NCBI GenBank assembly: GCA_910587575.1
Contig: CAJULU010000011.1
Coordinates: forward strand, 7,856 to 71,855
Source of the DNA: an uncultured Dorea sp.
Lineage (GTDB): Bacteria; Bacillota; Clostridia; Lachnospirales; Lachnospiraceae
Length of the DNA stretch: 64,000 nucleotides
Direction of reading: 5' to 3'
The notes under the pieces were generated by a model. That model saw nothing but the letters and a program-made list of their open reading frames with translations, was not told where the DNA came from and made no database searches. Shown here piece by piece: positions 17,077-25,466 of this stretch (position 1 is its first letter; every line of letters begins with the position of its first letter). The position numbers and the translations under genes were made by a program.

Positions 17077-18768
17077 TTAATTATTCTCACCCGGTCTTGC
17101 ACTTCTTAACTTGAAGTGTGCCACCAGTGACTTCAGTATCTGTGACTGGCTGGACAGCTCTTCACTGGCCGCCGCACTCTCCTGTGCCGTAGCAGAGTTC
17201 GTCTGGACTACGCTGGAAATCTGATCCATTCCCATCGTTACCTGTGTAATTGCTTCTGCCTGACTCACTGCCGCCGTAGAAATCTTATCTACATATGTAA
17301 CCGCACTTCTTGTACTGTCAACCGTCTCGGAGATCGCTGCCGCCGTACGGTCTACAATACTCGTTCCATTCTCGACTGCAAGAATCGTTCCTTCGATCAG
17401 AGTGGTAGTGTTGCTTGCCGCTTCTGCGCTCTTGGATGCAAGGTTACGCACCTCGTCAGCCACTACGGCAAATCCCTTACCGGCTTCTCCTGCGCGGGCC
17501 GCCTCAACGGCAGCATTCAAGGCAAGAATATTGGTCTGGAACGCAATATCCTCAATCGTCTTGATAATCTTGCCGATATCACCGGACTTCTGGCTGATCT
17601 CACCCATAGCCATAATCATATCCTGCATCTGCTCATTAGACGCCGTAAGCTTGGTCTGTGCCTCCATGACCTTCTCGCTTGCTTCTCTTGCATTCTCAGC
17701 CGTATTATTCACTTCTCTGGAAATATCATTCACGGTTGCCGCTAATTCTTCTACAGAACTTGCCTGCTCCGTAGCGCCCTGTGACAATGCCTGGGCGCCG
17801 GAAGATACCTGGTCAGCGCCGCTGGCAACCTGGTCAGAGGCATCATTAATCTGCCTCATTGTCCTGCTTAAGCTCAAGTTCATCCTACGGATCGCTGCAA
17901 GCAATGGCTTGAAATCTCCCCTGTAATGCTCGTCATTTGCATATAAATCGAAATTCCCCTTTGCCATCTCGTCCAGCAGACGAGACAGATCCGAAACCAC
18001 ATCCTCCAATCCCTGACAGGTCTCCGTCACACTGCCTACCAGCATACCAAACTCATCTGACGATTCATACTCCAGGGTCTGAGACATATCTCCCTTTGCA
18101 AGCCCTTCCATCGCAGCCTCAACCTGATATACCGGATATACAATCGTCTTCGTGACAACTGCGCAGATAACCATTGCAAGCAGAATTGCCATAACTGTAA
18201 CGGATACAAGAATAATCATACTCATATTCGTAGTCTTTACGCTCTCTTCGACTGTTGAGGCACGTATGGCAACCGTCTCCGTATTCAGATCATTAATCTC
18301 CGTGACTACCTGGTCCAGAAGCGGCGTACATTCTGTCCGTACCATTTCTGCCGCTCCCATGGGGTCTCCGGATTCCAGTTTTGCCAGAATCTGCTCTGCT
18401 ATATTCATCCACTCTGTGAGTGAAGCTTCCAGTTCAGCCACCTGGTTCTTATCCAGAACGCCCATCTCATTAATCTTCTGAAGATTCGTCCGGATATTCT
18501 CTTCATTCTCCTGGATTGACTGCATATTTTCTGCATCTGTCTGCCCGGCAATAACCATATCCCGTATATCTTTTGCTGCAATAAACGTTGCAATCCGGCA
18601 TGCTTTGACCGCATCATCCACTGCCACCGAACCATCTACAAAACCAGTAAGGTTATCACTTGCCTTCCTCAACTGTGATATGGAATAAACGGAAAGTAAA
18701 GCAGTTAATAGTAGCACCATTCCGAATGCAACCAGTAATTTCATTCTTATTTTCAATCTCTTAAACAT
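17077..18768 (-). CDS. Methyl-accepting chemotaxis protein (4-helix-bundle sensor)
   Basis: 563 residues. TM1 about 9-30 (MKLLVAFGMVLLLTALLSVY). The extracellular helical sensor of about 150 residues resembles 4HB_MCP. TM2 about 187-210 (ILVSVTVMAILLAMVICAVV), then HAMP, then a cytoplasmic signalling hairpin whose tip reads IAFQTNILALNAAVEAARAG. Glutamine/glutamate-rich methylation segments flank it (SSGAQALSQGATEQASSVEE). The ligand is unknown. ATG at 18768 follows AAGGAGATAGTG and overlaps the last 8 nt of the upstream gene, so the two are translationally coupled. Confidence 0.93.
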   Translation of the reverse strand: MFKRLKIRMKLLVAFGMVLLLTALLSVYSISQLRKASDNLTGFVDGSVAVDDAVKACRIATFIAAKDIRDMVIAGQTDAENMQSIQENEENIRTNLQKINEMGVLDKNQVAELEASLTEWMNIAEQILAKLESGDPMGAAEMVRTECTPLLDQVVTEINDLNTETVAIRASTVEESVKTTNMSMIILVSVTVMAILLAMVICAVVTKTIVYPVYQVEAAMEGLAKGDMSQTLEYESSDEFGMLVGSVTETCQGLEDVVSDLSRLLDEMAKGNFDLYANDEHYRGDFKPLLAAIRRMNLSLSRTMRQINDASDQVASGADQVSSGAQALSQGATEQASSVEELAATVNDISREVNNTAENAREASEKVMEAQTKLTASNEQMQDMIMAMGEISQKSGDIGKIIKTIEDIAFQTNILALNAAVEAARAGEAGKGFAVVADEVRNLASKSAEAASNTTTLIEGTILAVENGTSIVDRTAAAISETVDSTRSAVTYVDKISTAAVSQAEAITQVTMGMDQISSVVQTNSATAQESAAASEELSSQSQILKSLVAHFKLRSARPGENN

Positions 18769-20173
18769 CACTATCTCCTTCTGTCTGTTCTATATTCGCA
18801 GTATCTTCCTCTGCCTCTTCGTCCCGGGATTCCTCCGTCTCTTCTGTACCCCTGTCCCGGGATTCCCGTTCACTTATTTCATCCGGCTTCCGGAGACTGC
18901 CGTCATCTACCTCTTCATTAAGGGAACGCTCCTCTCTCTCTGCCTGTAATACCATCTCTTCCTGCGTATCTTCCGGCAGATCTTCTTCCACCTCTTCTCT
19001 TCTGATCATTCCTTTCAATCTTTCCTGTATGTCTGATAATCTGACTCTGAACCGGAACCCTGCTTTCTTACACTTATTCGCACAGATTCTTCTGAAAAAA
19101 CGCCAGTTACGAATCAGCCAGCAGAATACAAGCAGAAACGGATATTTTTCCAGTATCGGAAAAAACCGCATCATATACTCCCTTGCAGGGAACATCCATG
19201 CCTGCTTCCTCAGAGCCCATTCCTTATCCCGGTTACGCCAATAAAAATCCAGCCGGATCTTCTCATATGGCAATAGCGTTTCATCCAGATGCCTGTTCTC
19301 ACGTCCATGAGACATGATATATTCTTCCAGTTCCAATGCCAGCCCATACTGCTGTTCCGCATCCTCACCAAACCAGAGAGTCCCCAGAATATCCGCCTGG
19401 TTCTCGAATTCGCTCCACCCGGCTTTCTCCAGCAATTCTTTTACAGACTTAAAATGGAACATTTCCCCAAGCAGCTTCCTATACTGCCACAAGTCTAAAA
19501 TGTCCCGTATCTTCAACCGGCCTGTAATGTACAGTTCCACCATTCTCGCAATCCGGAAGAGATACTCTTCCTCATTCGACAGCATATGTATGGTATGATA
19601 AGGCTCCACACACCGGAACCTCTTGACCGGCCCTGCAAAATACCGCTGAATCACCTTGTTCTCAATCGGCATGAAACCGTAAAACACAATCCTGATTCCT
19701 GGTATCCTCACATACAAAATACCGCTGCAGGTCGTCTCCTCTCTGTGCTCATAGTCCATATCCAGCATGATCCTGTTAATCCGCAGCAGATCCTTCTTAT
19801 CTACAAGAATCTCTATCTGTCTGATATGTGCCATCTCCGGCTTTGGATACATCTCCCCCTCGCTCAGACCAAGCAGAAATAAAGCTTCAATGTTATTTCT
19901 CGCCAGCTGCCACTTAATGACCTCTTCTACCTTCTCATAAGTCTCATACAAAAGAAGTGACTTCTTATATTCCTGGTAAAACTGGTCATTACAGTCCTCC
20001 GAGATATTCTTCTCAATCCCTAACAGTCCGACATAGACGATATTAACAATCTCCTGGTATTCAGAAATATCGAGAACCGACTCCCATCTTACATGCTTCC
20101 GCATGGACTGAAGCGGCTTCTGATTAATAACTGCGGTCAGCAATATTAACGCATATCTGAACTCATAATTAAT
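18761..20173 (-). CDS. Degenerate nucleotidyltransferase-like protein coupled to a chemoreceptor
   Basis: About 470 residues. The middle matches my memory of the uncharacterised nucleotidyltransferase family NTP_transf_5 (PF14907): MYPKPEMAHIRQIEILV, then LSNEEEYLFRIARMVELYI and GRLKIRDILDLWQYRKLL. The family's DxD is replaced by Q-I-E, and the HxxKH pattern is lost, so it is probably catalytically dead. The last ~75 residues are very Glu/Arg-rich and acidic. Start is unusual: GGGAGG at 20184-20189 leads, at 10-nt spacing, to an in-frame ATT (20171-20173, then NYEFRYALILL), whereas the first standard codon is TTG at 20143 with no ribosome site. I give the ATT start provisionally. It overlaps the chemoreceptor by 8 nt. 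Confidence 0.65.
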   Translation of the reverse strand: MNYEFRYALILLTAVINQKPLQSMRKHVRWESVLDISEYQEIVNIVYVGLLGIEKNISEDCNDQFYQEYKKSLLLYETYEKVEEVIKWQLARNNIEALFLLGLSEGEMYPKPEMAHIRQIEILVDKKDLLRINRIMLDMDYEHREETTCSGILYVRIPGIRIVFYGFMPIENKVIQRYFAGPVKRFRCVEPYHTIHMLSNEEEYLFRIARMVELYITGRLKIRDILDLWQYRKLLGEMFHFKSVKELLEKAGWSEFENQADILGTLWFGEDAEQQYGLALELEEYIMSHGRENRHLDETLLPYEKIRLDFYWRNRDKEWALRKQAWMFPAREYMMRFFPILEKYPFLLVFCWLIRNWRFFRRICANKCKKAGFRFRVRLSDIQERLKGMIRREEVEEDLPEDTQEEMVLQAEREERSLNEEVDDGSLRKPDEISERESRDRGTEETEESRDEEAEEDTANIEQTEGDSDV

Positions 20174-20238
20174 CGTCTCATTTCCTCCCTTCCAGGCTCT
20201 ATTAATTAAGCTTCGACTAATTACACCCTTTATATAGA

Positions 20239-20264
20239 TTATCGGACGTTATCAGACAAATATA
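20239..20264 (-). promoter_or_regulatory. Sigma-28-like promoter for the nucleotidyltransferase-like/MCP pair
   Basis: Minus strand: TATA (20261-20264), 14 bp, TCCGATAA (20239-20246, 7/8 to GCCGATAA). It overlaps the end of the FtsE-like gene and lies about 66 bp upstream of the putative ATT start. A chemoreceptor unit is a normal FliA target. Confidence 0.45.
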
Positions 20265-21012
20265 ACATTTTTTCACTTTTTTCTTCTTCTTTCCCAAGAA
20301 TTCTTCTCTCTGCGAAGATATCCATAGCTTTCTGATCGTAAATTGACCGTCTGGCATCCACGGCAAGCCTTCCGGCCACCAGTGTAATACACCGACGCTT
20401 CATGATCGTAACCAGTTCCCTGGCGTGACTGGCCACCAGAATCGTCATCCCCCGGTAATTCAGTTCATCAAACAGCTGCATCAGATCCCATGCCGAATCT
20501 GGATCAAGGTTCGCTGTCGGTTCATCTGCAAGCAGGATCTCCGGCCGCACGGCTAACGCCCTTGACAGAAGTACCCTTGCCTGTTCTCCTCCAGAAAGCT
20601 GATCCGGGTATGCATCGCACTTTCCGGCAAGTCCGACCAGCCCCAGCGCCTTGATGACTTTCGGCCGTATCCGTACATCTGCATTTCCAGTTGCAAGAAT
20701 CGCCAGTTTTATATTATCATAAATCGAGCGGTCTTTCAATAGTCCAACTTCTGGTGACATGATTCCGAGTCTGCGCCTGTGCAGGGGAACCCTTTTCTGT
20801 TCCATGACATCGAGCCTGCGCCCCTCAACAATAATCTGACCGGATGTGACTTCTTCCTGCTTCATAATCAGATTCAGCAGCGTACTCTTGCCGGCTCCGC
20901 TCTTTCCTACGATAAAAACGAATTCCCCCTTCTCTACGGTAAAGGAAATATCCTTCAGTGCGACTTCATTCTTATATTCTTTCGTCACATGGTCGAAAAT
21001 AATCTGTGCCAT
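20239..21012 (-). CDS. FtsE-like ABC ATPase without an FtsX partner
   Basis: 257 residues, resembling FtsE of the division-site ABC complex. Walker A GKSGAGKS (36-43), signature LSGGEQARVLLSRA, Walker B ILLADEPTANLD and switch VASHARELV are intact. The Q-loop differs: FtsE has an FQD-type motif here, but this protein reads GIMSPEVGLL with Pro at about residue 87 in the glutamine position. The last 25 residues are charged. ATG at 21012 follows AAGGTGGGAGTAT. No permease is adjacent; the neighbours are a chemoreceptor unit downstream and a divergent C39-like peptidase. It may work with a distant FtsX or in a motility-related role. Confidence 0.8.
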   Translation of the reverse strand: MAQIIFDHVTKEYKNEVALKDISFTVEKGEFVFIVGKSGAGKSTLLNLIMKQEEVTSGQIIVEGRRLDVMEQKRVPLHRRRLGIMSPEVGLLKDRSIYDNIKLAILATGNADVRIRPKVIKALGLVGLAGKCDAYPDQLSGGEQARVLLSRALAVRPEILLADEPTANLDPDSAWDLMQLFDELNYRGMTILVASHARELVTIMKRRCITLVAGRLAVDARRSIYDQKAMDIFAERRILGKEEEKSEKMLYLSDNVR

Positions 21013-21024
21013 ATACTCCCACCT

Positions 21025-21051
21025 TAATTTTTTTCCCACAATTACCGATAT
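21025..21051 (+). promoter_or_regulatory. Sigma-28-like promoter for the C39-like peptidase
   Basis: TAAT (21025-21028), 15 bp, ACCGATAT (21044-21051, 7/8). About 63 bp upstream of the ATG at 21114. Moderate support. Confidence 0.45.
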
Positions 21052-21113
21052 TTATTATATACTATTATTTATGAAAACAGTCAATAATATTTCCGAAAAA
21101 GATGGAGACAAAG

Positions 21114-21827
21114 ATGAAAAAAAGATTACTTTGCGGATCTGTTGCCGGAATTTTGATCATTGCATTACTGTTGTGCCTGCCCTTCTCACAGATTGAACTT
21201 GCCTCCGGCACCATGAAGCCTGCCCTGGTACTGCCGGCGGCTGCTCCGGATCCGGTGGAACCTCCGGTTGTCACGGACGGTCAGTATTCCTTGTCTGTGG
21301 AGAGTAGCATTGGGATTCTTACATATTATAATCAGTCTGACAGCCGTTGGGCCGATTATCTGTACGGCGGCCAGGATCCTCTCAGAAAATACGGCTGCGG
21401 CCCTACTGCCCTGGCTATGATCGTATCCAGCTTCACGAACCAGACCCTCCTGCCGCCCGAGATGGCGGACTGGGCCGCCGCTAATCATTACTGGGCGCCC
21501 AGAGGCGGAACCGCACATAATTTTATTCCAGAATGTGCTTCGGCTTTCGGCCTGCAAGCCAGTTCCTTCCAGAATTTCACCGTGGAAGGAGTCCTTAATG
21601 AACTGACCAGCGGCCATATCCTGGTGGCGCTGATGGGACCCGGCCATTTTACCGGAAGCGGCCACTTCATCATTATCACCGATTACTGGACCGGCACCCA
21701 GGTACGGATTGCAGACCCGGCAAGCCTGGAGAACACACAGACTCCCTGGGAGGTTCAGACACTCCTGGATGAACTGAGCCGTTTCGCCAACTCCGGCGGC
21801 CCGGTCTGGAGTATTACTCCAATATAG
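21114..21827 (+). CDS. Secreted C39-like cysteine peptidase (Peptidase_C39_2)
   Basis: 237 residues. Starts MKKRLLCGSVAGILIIALLL, a signal peptide or signal anchor. The domain has ILTYYNQSDSRWADYLYG, the entry motif of this family, then YGCGPTALAMIV with the catalytic Cys and GHFIIITDYW with the His; IADPAS would hold the third residue. Members are papain-like enzymes outside the membrane that act on peptides or cell-wall links; the substrate is unknown. ATG at 21114 follows GGAGACAAAG. It is divergent from the FtsE-like gene, with its own promoter candidate and terminator. Confidence 0.88.
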   Translation: MKKRLLCGSVAGILIIALLLCLPFSQIELASGTMKPALVLPAAAPDPVEPPVVTDGQYSLSVESSIGILTYYNQSDSRWADYLYGGQDPLRKYGCGPTALAMIVSSFTNQTLLPPEMADWAAANHYWAPRGGTAHNFIPECASAFGLQASSFQNFTVEGVLNELTSGHILVALMGPGHFTGSGHFIIITDYWTGTQVRIADPASLENTQTPWEVQTLLDELSRFANSGGPVWSITPI

Positions 21828-21882
21828 ATATTCATATTCCATTCTGACACAGTCTGGTTTACGGAAGCATAGAATTAAGAAA

Positions 21883-21929
21883 GGCTGCCGGAAAAATGTA
21901 ACATATCATTTTCCGACAGCTCCTTTTTT
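21883..21929 (+). terminator. Intrinsic terminator after the C39-like peptidase gene
   Basis: GCTGCCGGAAAAATG ... CATTTTCCGACAGC with a small AT loop, then CCTTTTTT. It lies just before the convergent fliT-like stop at 21936 and may serve both strands. Confidence 0.85.
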
Positions 21930-21935
21930 GTCTCT

Positions 21936-22343
21936 CTATTGCGCTGATTGATAGTAAGAGTCCTTGCCCGTCACTTTCATGTTAAGCACTTTATCAATAC
22001 TGATCGTCCGGTTCAGACTCTGCAGTAACTGACCGCTGAGTTCCTTAATCTTTCCGGCTTCAAAACTCTTCGGCTCGTACCGGTTCTCTCCCCTGAGCCA
22101 GGAGCGGATCATTTCCCCTTCTTCCCCTCCTGCTTCGACTAATACCCGGATCTCCTGCTTTGTCTCCTGAAACTGCTCCAGTTCCTCCTGCCTCATCTTA
22201 ATCAGCAACTGAATGGATTCCTGGTCATTTCTTGACATTGCTTCCGCAAGATCTTTGGTCACTCTCTCTATCTCTACCATATGCACATAATTACGCTGCA
22301 CCCGCTTTAGGACTTCTGTCAGCAGTTCTTCCCGATTCTCCAT
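21936..22343 (-). CDS. FliT-like flagellar chaperone
   Basis: 135-residue all-helical, charged protein with no membrane segment. Its position immediately after fliD-fliS matches FliT, the export chaperone for the cap protein FliD. Sequence identity to known FliT is not obvious to me (FlgN-type chaperones look similar), so position carries the call. ATG follows GGAGGACGT. It is 12 nt after fliS and ends next to a terminator. Confidence 0.6.
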   Translation of the reverse strand: MENREELLTEVLKRVQRNYVHMVEIERVTKDLAEAMSRNDQESIQLLIKMRQEELEQFQETKQEIRVLVEAGGEEGEMIRSWLRGENRYEPKSFEAGKIKELSGQLLQSLNRTISIDKVLNMKVTGKDSYYQSAQ

Positions 22344-22355
22344 ACGTCCTCCTGT

Positions 22356-22727
22356 TTATACGGCAGCCGTCTTACTTGCTTCTTTGAACGCATCCCTGAG
22401 TTCCGCAACAAGGGGCTTCAATTCCTGGATTACAGCGCTGTTTCTACCAGCCTGCAGCCTGCTAAGTTCATAAAGAAAGAATTCATACATCCTTCTCAGA
22501 TCGTAGCTGATCCGATACTCCATATTCAGAGTTCTATTGAGATAGTCTACAATCTCCCTCGACCTTTTCACCGATTTCTCAAACAAATCATAGTTCTTAT
22601 CATCCAATGCGATCTGCGCACGATTCAGACGCTTGATCAGCTCATCATACAGGAGCAGAAGCATCTCACTGCGCGTCATCGTATTTACAGTCTGCATCTT
22701 ATACTGTTGATATCCATTCTGATACAT
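22356..22727 (-). CDS. fliS: Flagellar export chaperone FliS
   Basis: 123 residues. Binds the C-terminus of flagellin in the cytoplasm and prevents early polymerisation. The FliS N-terminus is clear: YQNGYQQYKMQTVNTM then SEMLLLLYDELIKRLNRA, and YLNRTLNMEYRISYDLRRMY in the middle. ATG follows AGGGGAATAAT. Lies between fliD and the FliT-like gene, the classic order. Confidence 0.95.
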   Translation of the reverse strand: MYQNGYQQYKMQTVNTMTRSEMLLLLYDELIKRLNRAQIALDDKNYDLFEKSVKRSREIVDYLNRTLNMEYRISYDLRRMYEFFLYELSRLQAGRNSAVIQELKPLVAELRDAFKEASKTAAV

Positions 22728-22747
22728 ATTATTCCCCTTTTTTCATC

Positions 22748-25273
22748 TTAATAGCCGCCAAGCTGACTCAGCCAGCTGCTCTGGCTATTCATCTGGGAGA
22801 TCAGAGTCTCCAGGCTTGTGAACTGCTTGATATAGCGGTCACGCTCCGTCTCCAGCCTTGTCTGGAGTTTCGAAATCTGCTTGTTAATCTCTGAAAGCTG
22901 CTTGAAGATAGCATTATCAGTAAGACTCATAGGCGAACTCGTGGATCCGGCTTTCTTAATCAGAATACCCTTGGTATCCATGGAACCCATCGTCTTTACA
23001 TATTTATTCATCACGTTCTTAAGGTTCGTGGCCATACCGGTAATATCGTTGCCCTTCTCATCTTTTGCCTGAGCCGATGTGAAAAGCTTCTCAACAGACT
23101 CAGGATCTGTCTCAAGCGCCGCCCGCAACTTTGACTCATCTATTGACAGCTTACCGTTGTCTGAGTAAAGAGTAGACGTTGTGATTCCAATCTTCCGGAA
23201 TGCCTCCATCGTGCCGCCGCTCATAACAAAACGCAGATCGCTGCTCAGTGACCTTAAGTCGCTGTCACCGTACAGCATACCCGTTTTCGCCTTTTCTTCC
23301 CAGGTCTCAATCTCGCTCTCGCTCAGTTCCTTCTTCTGCTCGCTGGTAAGAGGTGCATAATCACGATCCGGCTTAGATGTCAGTTCTTTGTTCACCAGTT
23401 CGATGATCTTATTGTACTCTTCTACCATGGACTTGATATTGTCTACGATATTGTCCACGTCTACCTGGGCGTTAATCTCTACCGGATCTTCGAAATCCTG
23501 CTCCAGCTCCGGCTTGCCATTCACCATGATCACATTGCCAGCTGCATCTGTCTTTTCTTTATATCCAAAGGTTCCCTTTACTCCGATGGAAAGACCGTCA
23601 ACTGTAAAGGAATTCGTGTCGCGGATCAGTTCCACTACATCGTCAGAACCTTTATACTTCACTGCAACAACCGCATCCTGACCCCTTACTCCATCCTGCA
23701 GATCCTGTATATCCTTGGAATCCACTCCGAAAAGATGATTCAGAAGATCAGCATCTCCTGTTATCTGGACAGAGCCGCTGGCACCTTTTTCATTGGATGT
23801 GAAGGTAAATTTATCTCCAACCGTCTGGTAGCTTACGGTTACGCCTGCACCGCTTTTATTAATGTCTTTCATCAGCTGATTAATGGTTGTCTTTTCCGTA
23901 ATGGTAAACTCCTTGCCATTAATGTTGATAACATTCTTTCCATCCTTCAGGTCATCCGCAGTTACCTTTGAGCCGGAATTCAGTATTCCTTCATTCAGAT
24001 TCACACGGTTTGAAACTCCTGCTTTGATTCCGAATACGCCGTTTTTCCCCACCAGATCGCTGTGGCCGGAAGCAATCGAAAGTGTAGATGTGGTGTCTTT
24101 CGTTCCCGCAATTAACTTGCCGTCACTATCCCTTTTTACTGTTGACGGGTCATATGTTGCAAAGCCAAGACCCTCTTTGGCCGTCAGAGTAACATCAATT
24201 CTGTTCTTTCCAAAAGCGGAATCCAGCTGCTCCTGGACAGACTTACGAATGGTCTCATTATCTGCCGCCTCGCCCTTGCCCAGCTTATCAGCCGCAGGCA
24301 TTTTAATAGTCGCAGACTTCCCGTTGTAGGAGAACGTCATGGACTTTCCGCCTACTTTTTCTGCAAAAGAAATACCCTTTATAAGCTCCTCTTTTTTCAG
24401 AACCTCTCCAGTCTGTCCTTTGTCTCTTTTGAGGATCAGTTCTGTAGCTTTTCCTTTATCATCCTTACTGTCAAATCCCAGCAGATCCATCGCTGAATTC
24501 GAGCCGCCTACCATCTTGACCGTATTACCGCCTTCCCGTCCGGTAACTTTGACATTAATGCCATTCCCATCTGCGCTGAACTTGACAACATCGGAAAGCT
24601 TCGTCTTATCATTCACTTCCACTTTCGAAAGCTGGTCATTGATTGCCGCCGCAATTCCCTCTGCCGTTGTATAGTTATTGAGTTCTCCCTTTGAGTTCGT
24701 CAGCCCCAGGGTAATGGAATAACTATCGCCGCCATATGTGAAATCTAATGACTTGCCTACCAGATTCTGCTGCAGATATGGCTTATCTGTAGTCAGTACC
24801 GACTGATCGAAGTCAGCCGGATATGTGATATCACCAATCTTCCCTGTCTCAATACTCATATTTGAAACGGAACTCGAAGAAGTCCACTTCGCATCCTGCG
24901 CCATCTGCTTCACACCCATAATCGTGATCGCATCCGCCGCACTTGCCGTTCCTGTTACAGAAACAAACTTGCTGTTCGCTCCTGAGGTCGTAATATTATT
25001 CCTTCCCCACAGCATAGAACTGAACAAATTGTTGGAAGATGTCAGAGATGCCGTATATTTATTCGCAAATGCGATCATCATATCACTAATGGCGCGGACA
25101 GCGTTCTGCTTCCACTCCAGCTGCTGTTTCTTCTGCTCCTGCTGCGTAATCTTACTGGTAGTGCCGTATGTCATACCTTCAATCAAGGTGTCACGGTCCA
25201 TTCCGCTGGCCAGACCGCCGTATCCACGGATGCTGTTACTTGTTGAATTTGTCAATCCACCTACTGTTGCCAT
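22748..25273 (-). CDS. fliD: Flagellar filament cap protein FliD
   Basis: 841 residues, much larger than the ~500 of Bacillus FliD, with the extra length in the variable surface domains. N-terminal FliD_N: IRGYGGLASGMDRDTLIEGM then coiled-coil QQEQKKQQLEWKQNAVR. C-terminal FliD_C: MVEEYNKIIELVNKELTSKP ... TGMLYGDSDLRSLSSDLR ... GKLSIDESKLRAALETDPE, ending in a coiled coil and SSWLSQLGGY. Caps the growing filament and folds flagellin there. ATG at 25273 follows AAGGAGAGATTGGC. First gene of fliD-fliS-fliT-like, with a sigma-28 -10 box upstream. Confidence 0.95.
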   Translation of the reverse strand: MATVGGLTNSTSNSIRGYGGLASGMDRDTLIEGMTYGTTSKITQQEQKKQQLEWKQNAVRAISDMMIAFANKYTASLTSSNNLFSSMLWGRNNITTSGANSKFVSVTGTASAADAITIMGVKQMAQDAKWTSSSSVSNMSIETGKIGDITYPADFDQSVLTTDKPYLQQNLVGKSLDFTYGGDSYSITLGLTNSKGELNNYTTAEGIAAAINDQLSKVEVNDKTKLSDVVKFSADGNGINVKVTGREGGNTVKMVGGSNSAMDLLGFDSKDDKGKATELILKRDKGQTGEVLKKEELIKGISFAEKVGGKSMTFSYNGKSATIKMPAADKLGKGEAADNETIRKSVQEQLDSAFGKNRIDVTLTAKEGLGFATYDPSTVKRDSDGKLIAGTKDTTSTLSIASGHSDLVGKNGVFGIKAGVSNRVNLNEGILNSGSKVTADDLKDGKNVININGKEFTITEKTTINQLMKDINKSGAGVTVSYQTVGDKFTFTSNEKGASGSVQITGDADLLNHLFGVDSKDIQDLQDGVRGQDAVVAVKYKGSDDVVELIRDTNSFTVDGLSIGVKGTFGYKEKTDAAGNVIMVNGKPELEQDFEDPVEINAQVDVDNIVDNIKSMVEEYNKIIELVNKELTSKPDRDYAPLTSEQKKELSESEIETWEEKAKTGMLYGDSDLRSLSSDLRFVMSGGTMEAFRKIGITTSTLYSDNGKLSIDESKLRAALETDPESVEKLFTSAQAKDEKGNDITGMATNLKNVMNKYVKTMGSMDTKGILIKKAGSTSSPMSLTDNAIFKQLSEINKQISKLQTRLETERDRYIKQFTSLETLISQMNSQSSWLSQLGGY

Positions 25274-25399
25274 GCCAATCTCTCCTTTTCTTTTCATTCA
25301 TAAAAACTTATTATTTGTGCGATACGATAGCTGCCGCGTACATAAATGACCCGTTACACTACGCACCTTTTTACAAATTCAAATTTATTCTGTACTTAT

Positions 25400-25426
25400 T
25401 TATCGGCATATAGTATACTTTATATA
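25400..25426 (-). promoter_or_regulatory. Sigma-28 promoter of fliD-fliS
   Basis: Minus strand TATA (25423-25426), 15 bp, GCCGATAA (25400-25407, exact). It leaves a leader of about 120 nt before fliD. A plus-strand TATAAT at 25423-25428 overlaps it and may serve the divergent parA gene, so the two promoters would compete. Confidence 0.65.
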
Positions 25427-25466
25427 ATAGTTAGATAAGTTTTAATTACGAATGGAGGAATTAATT

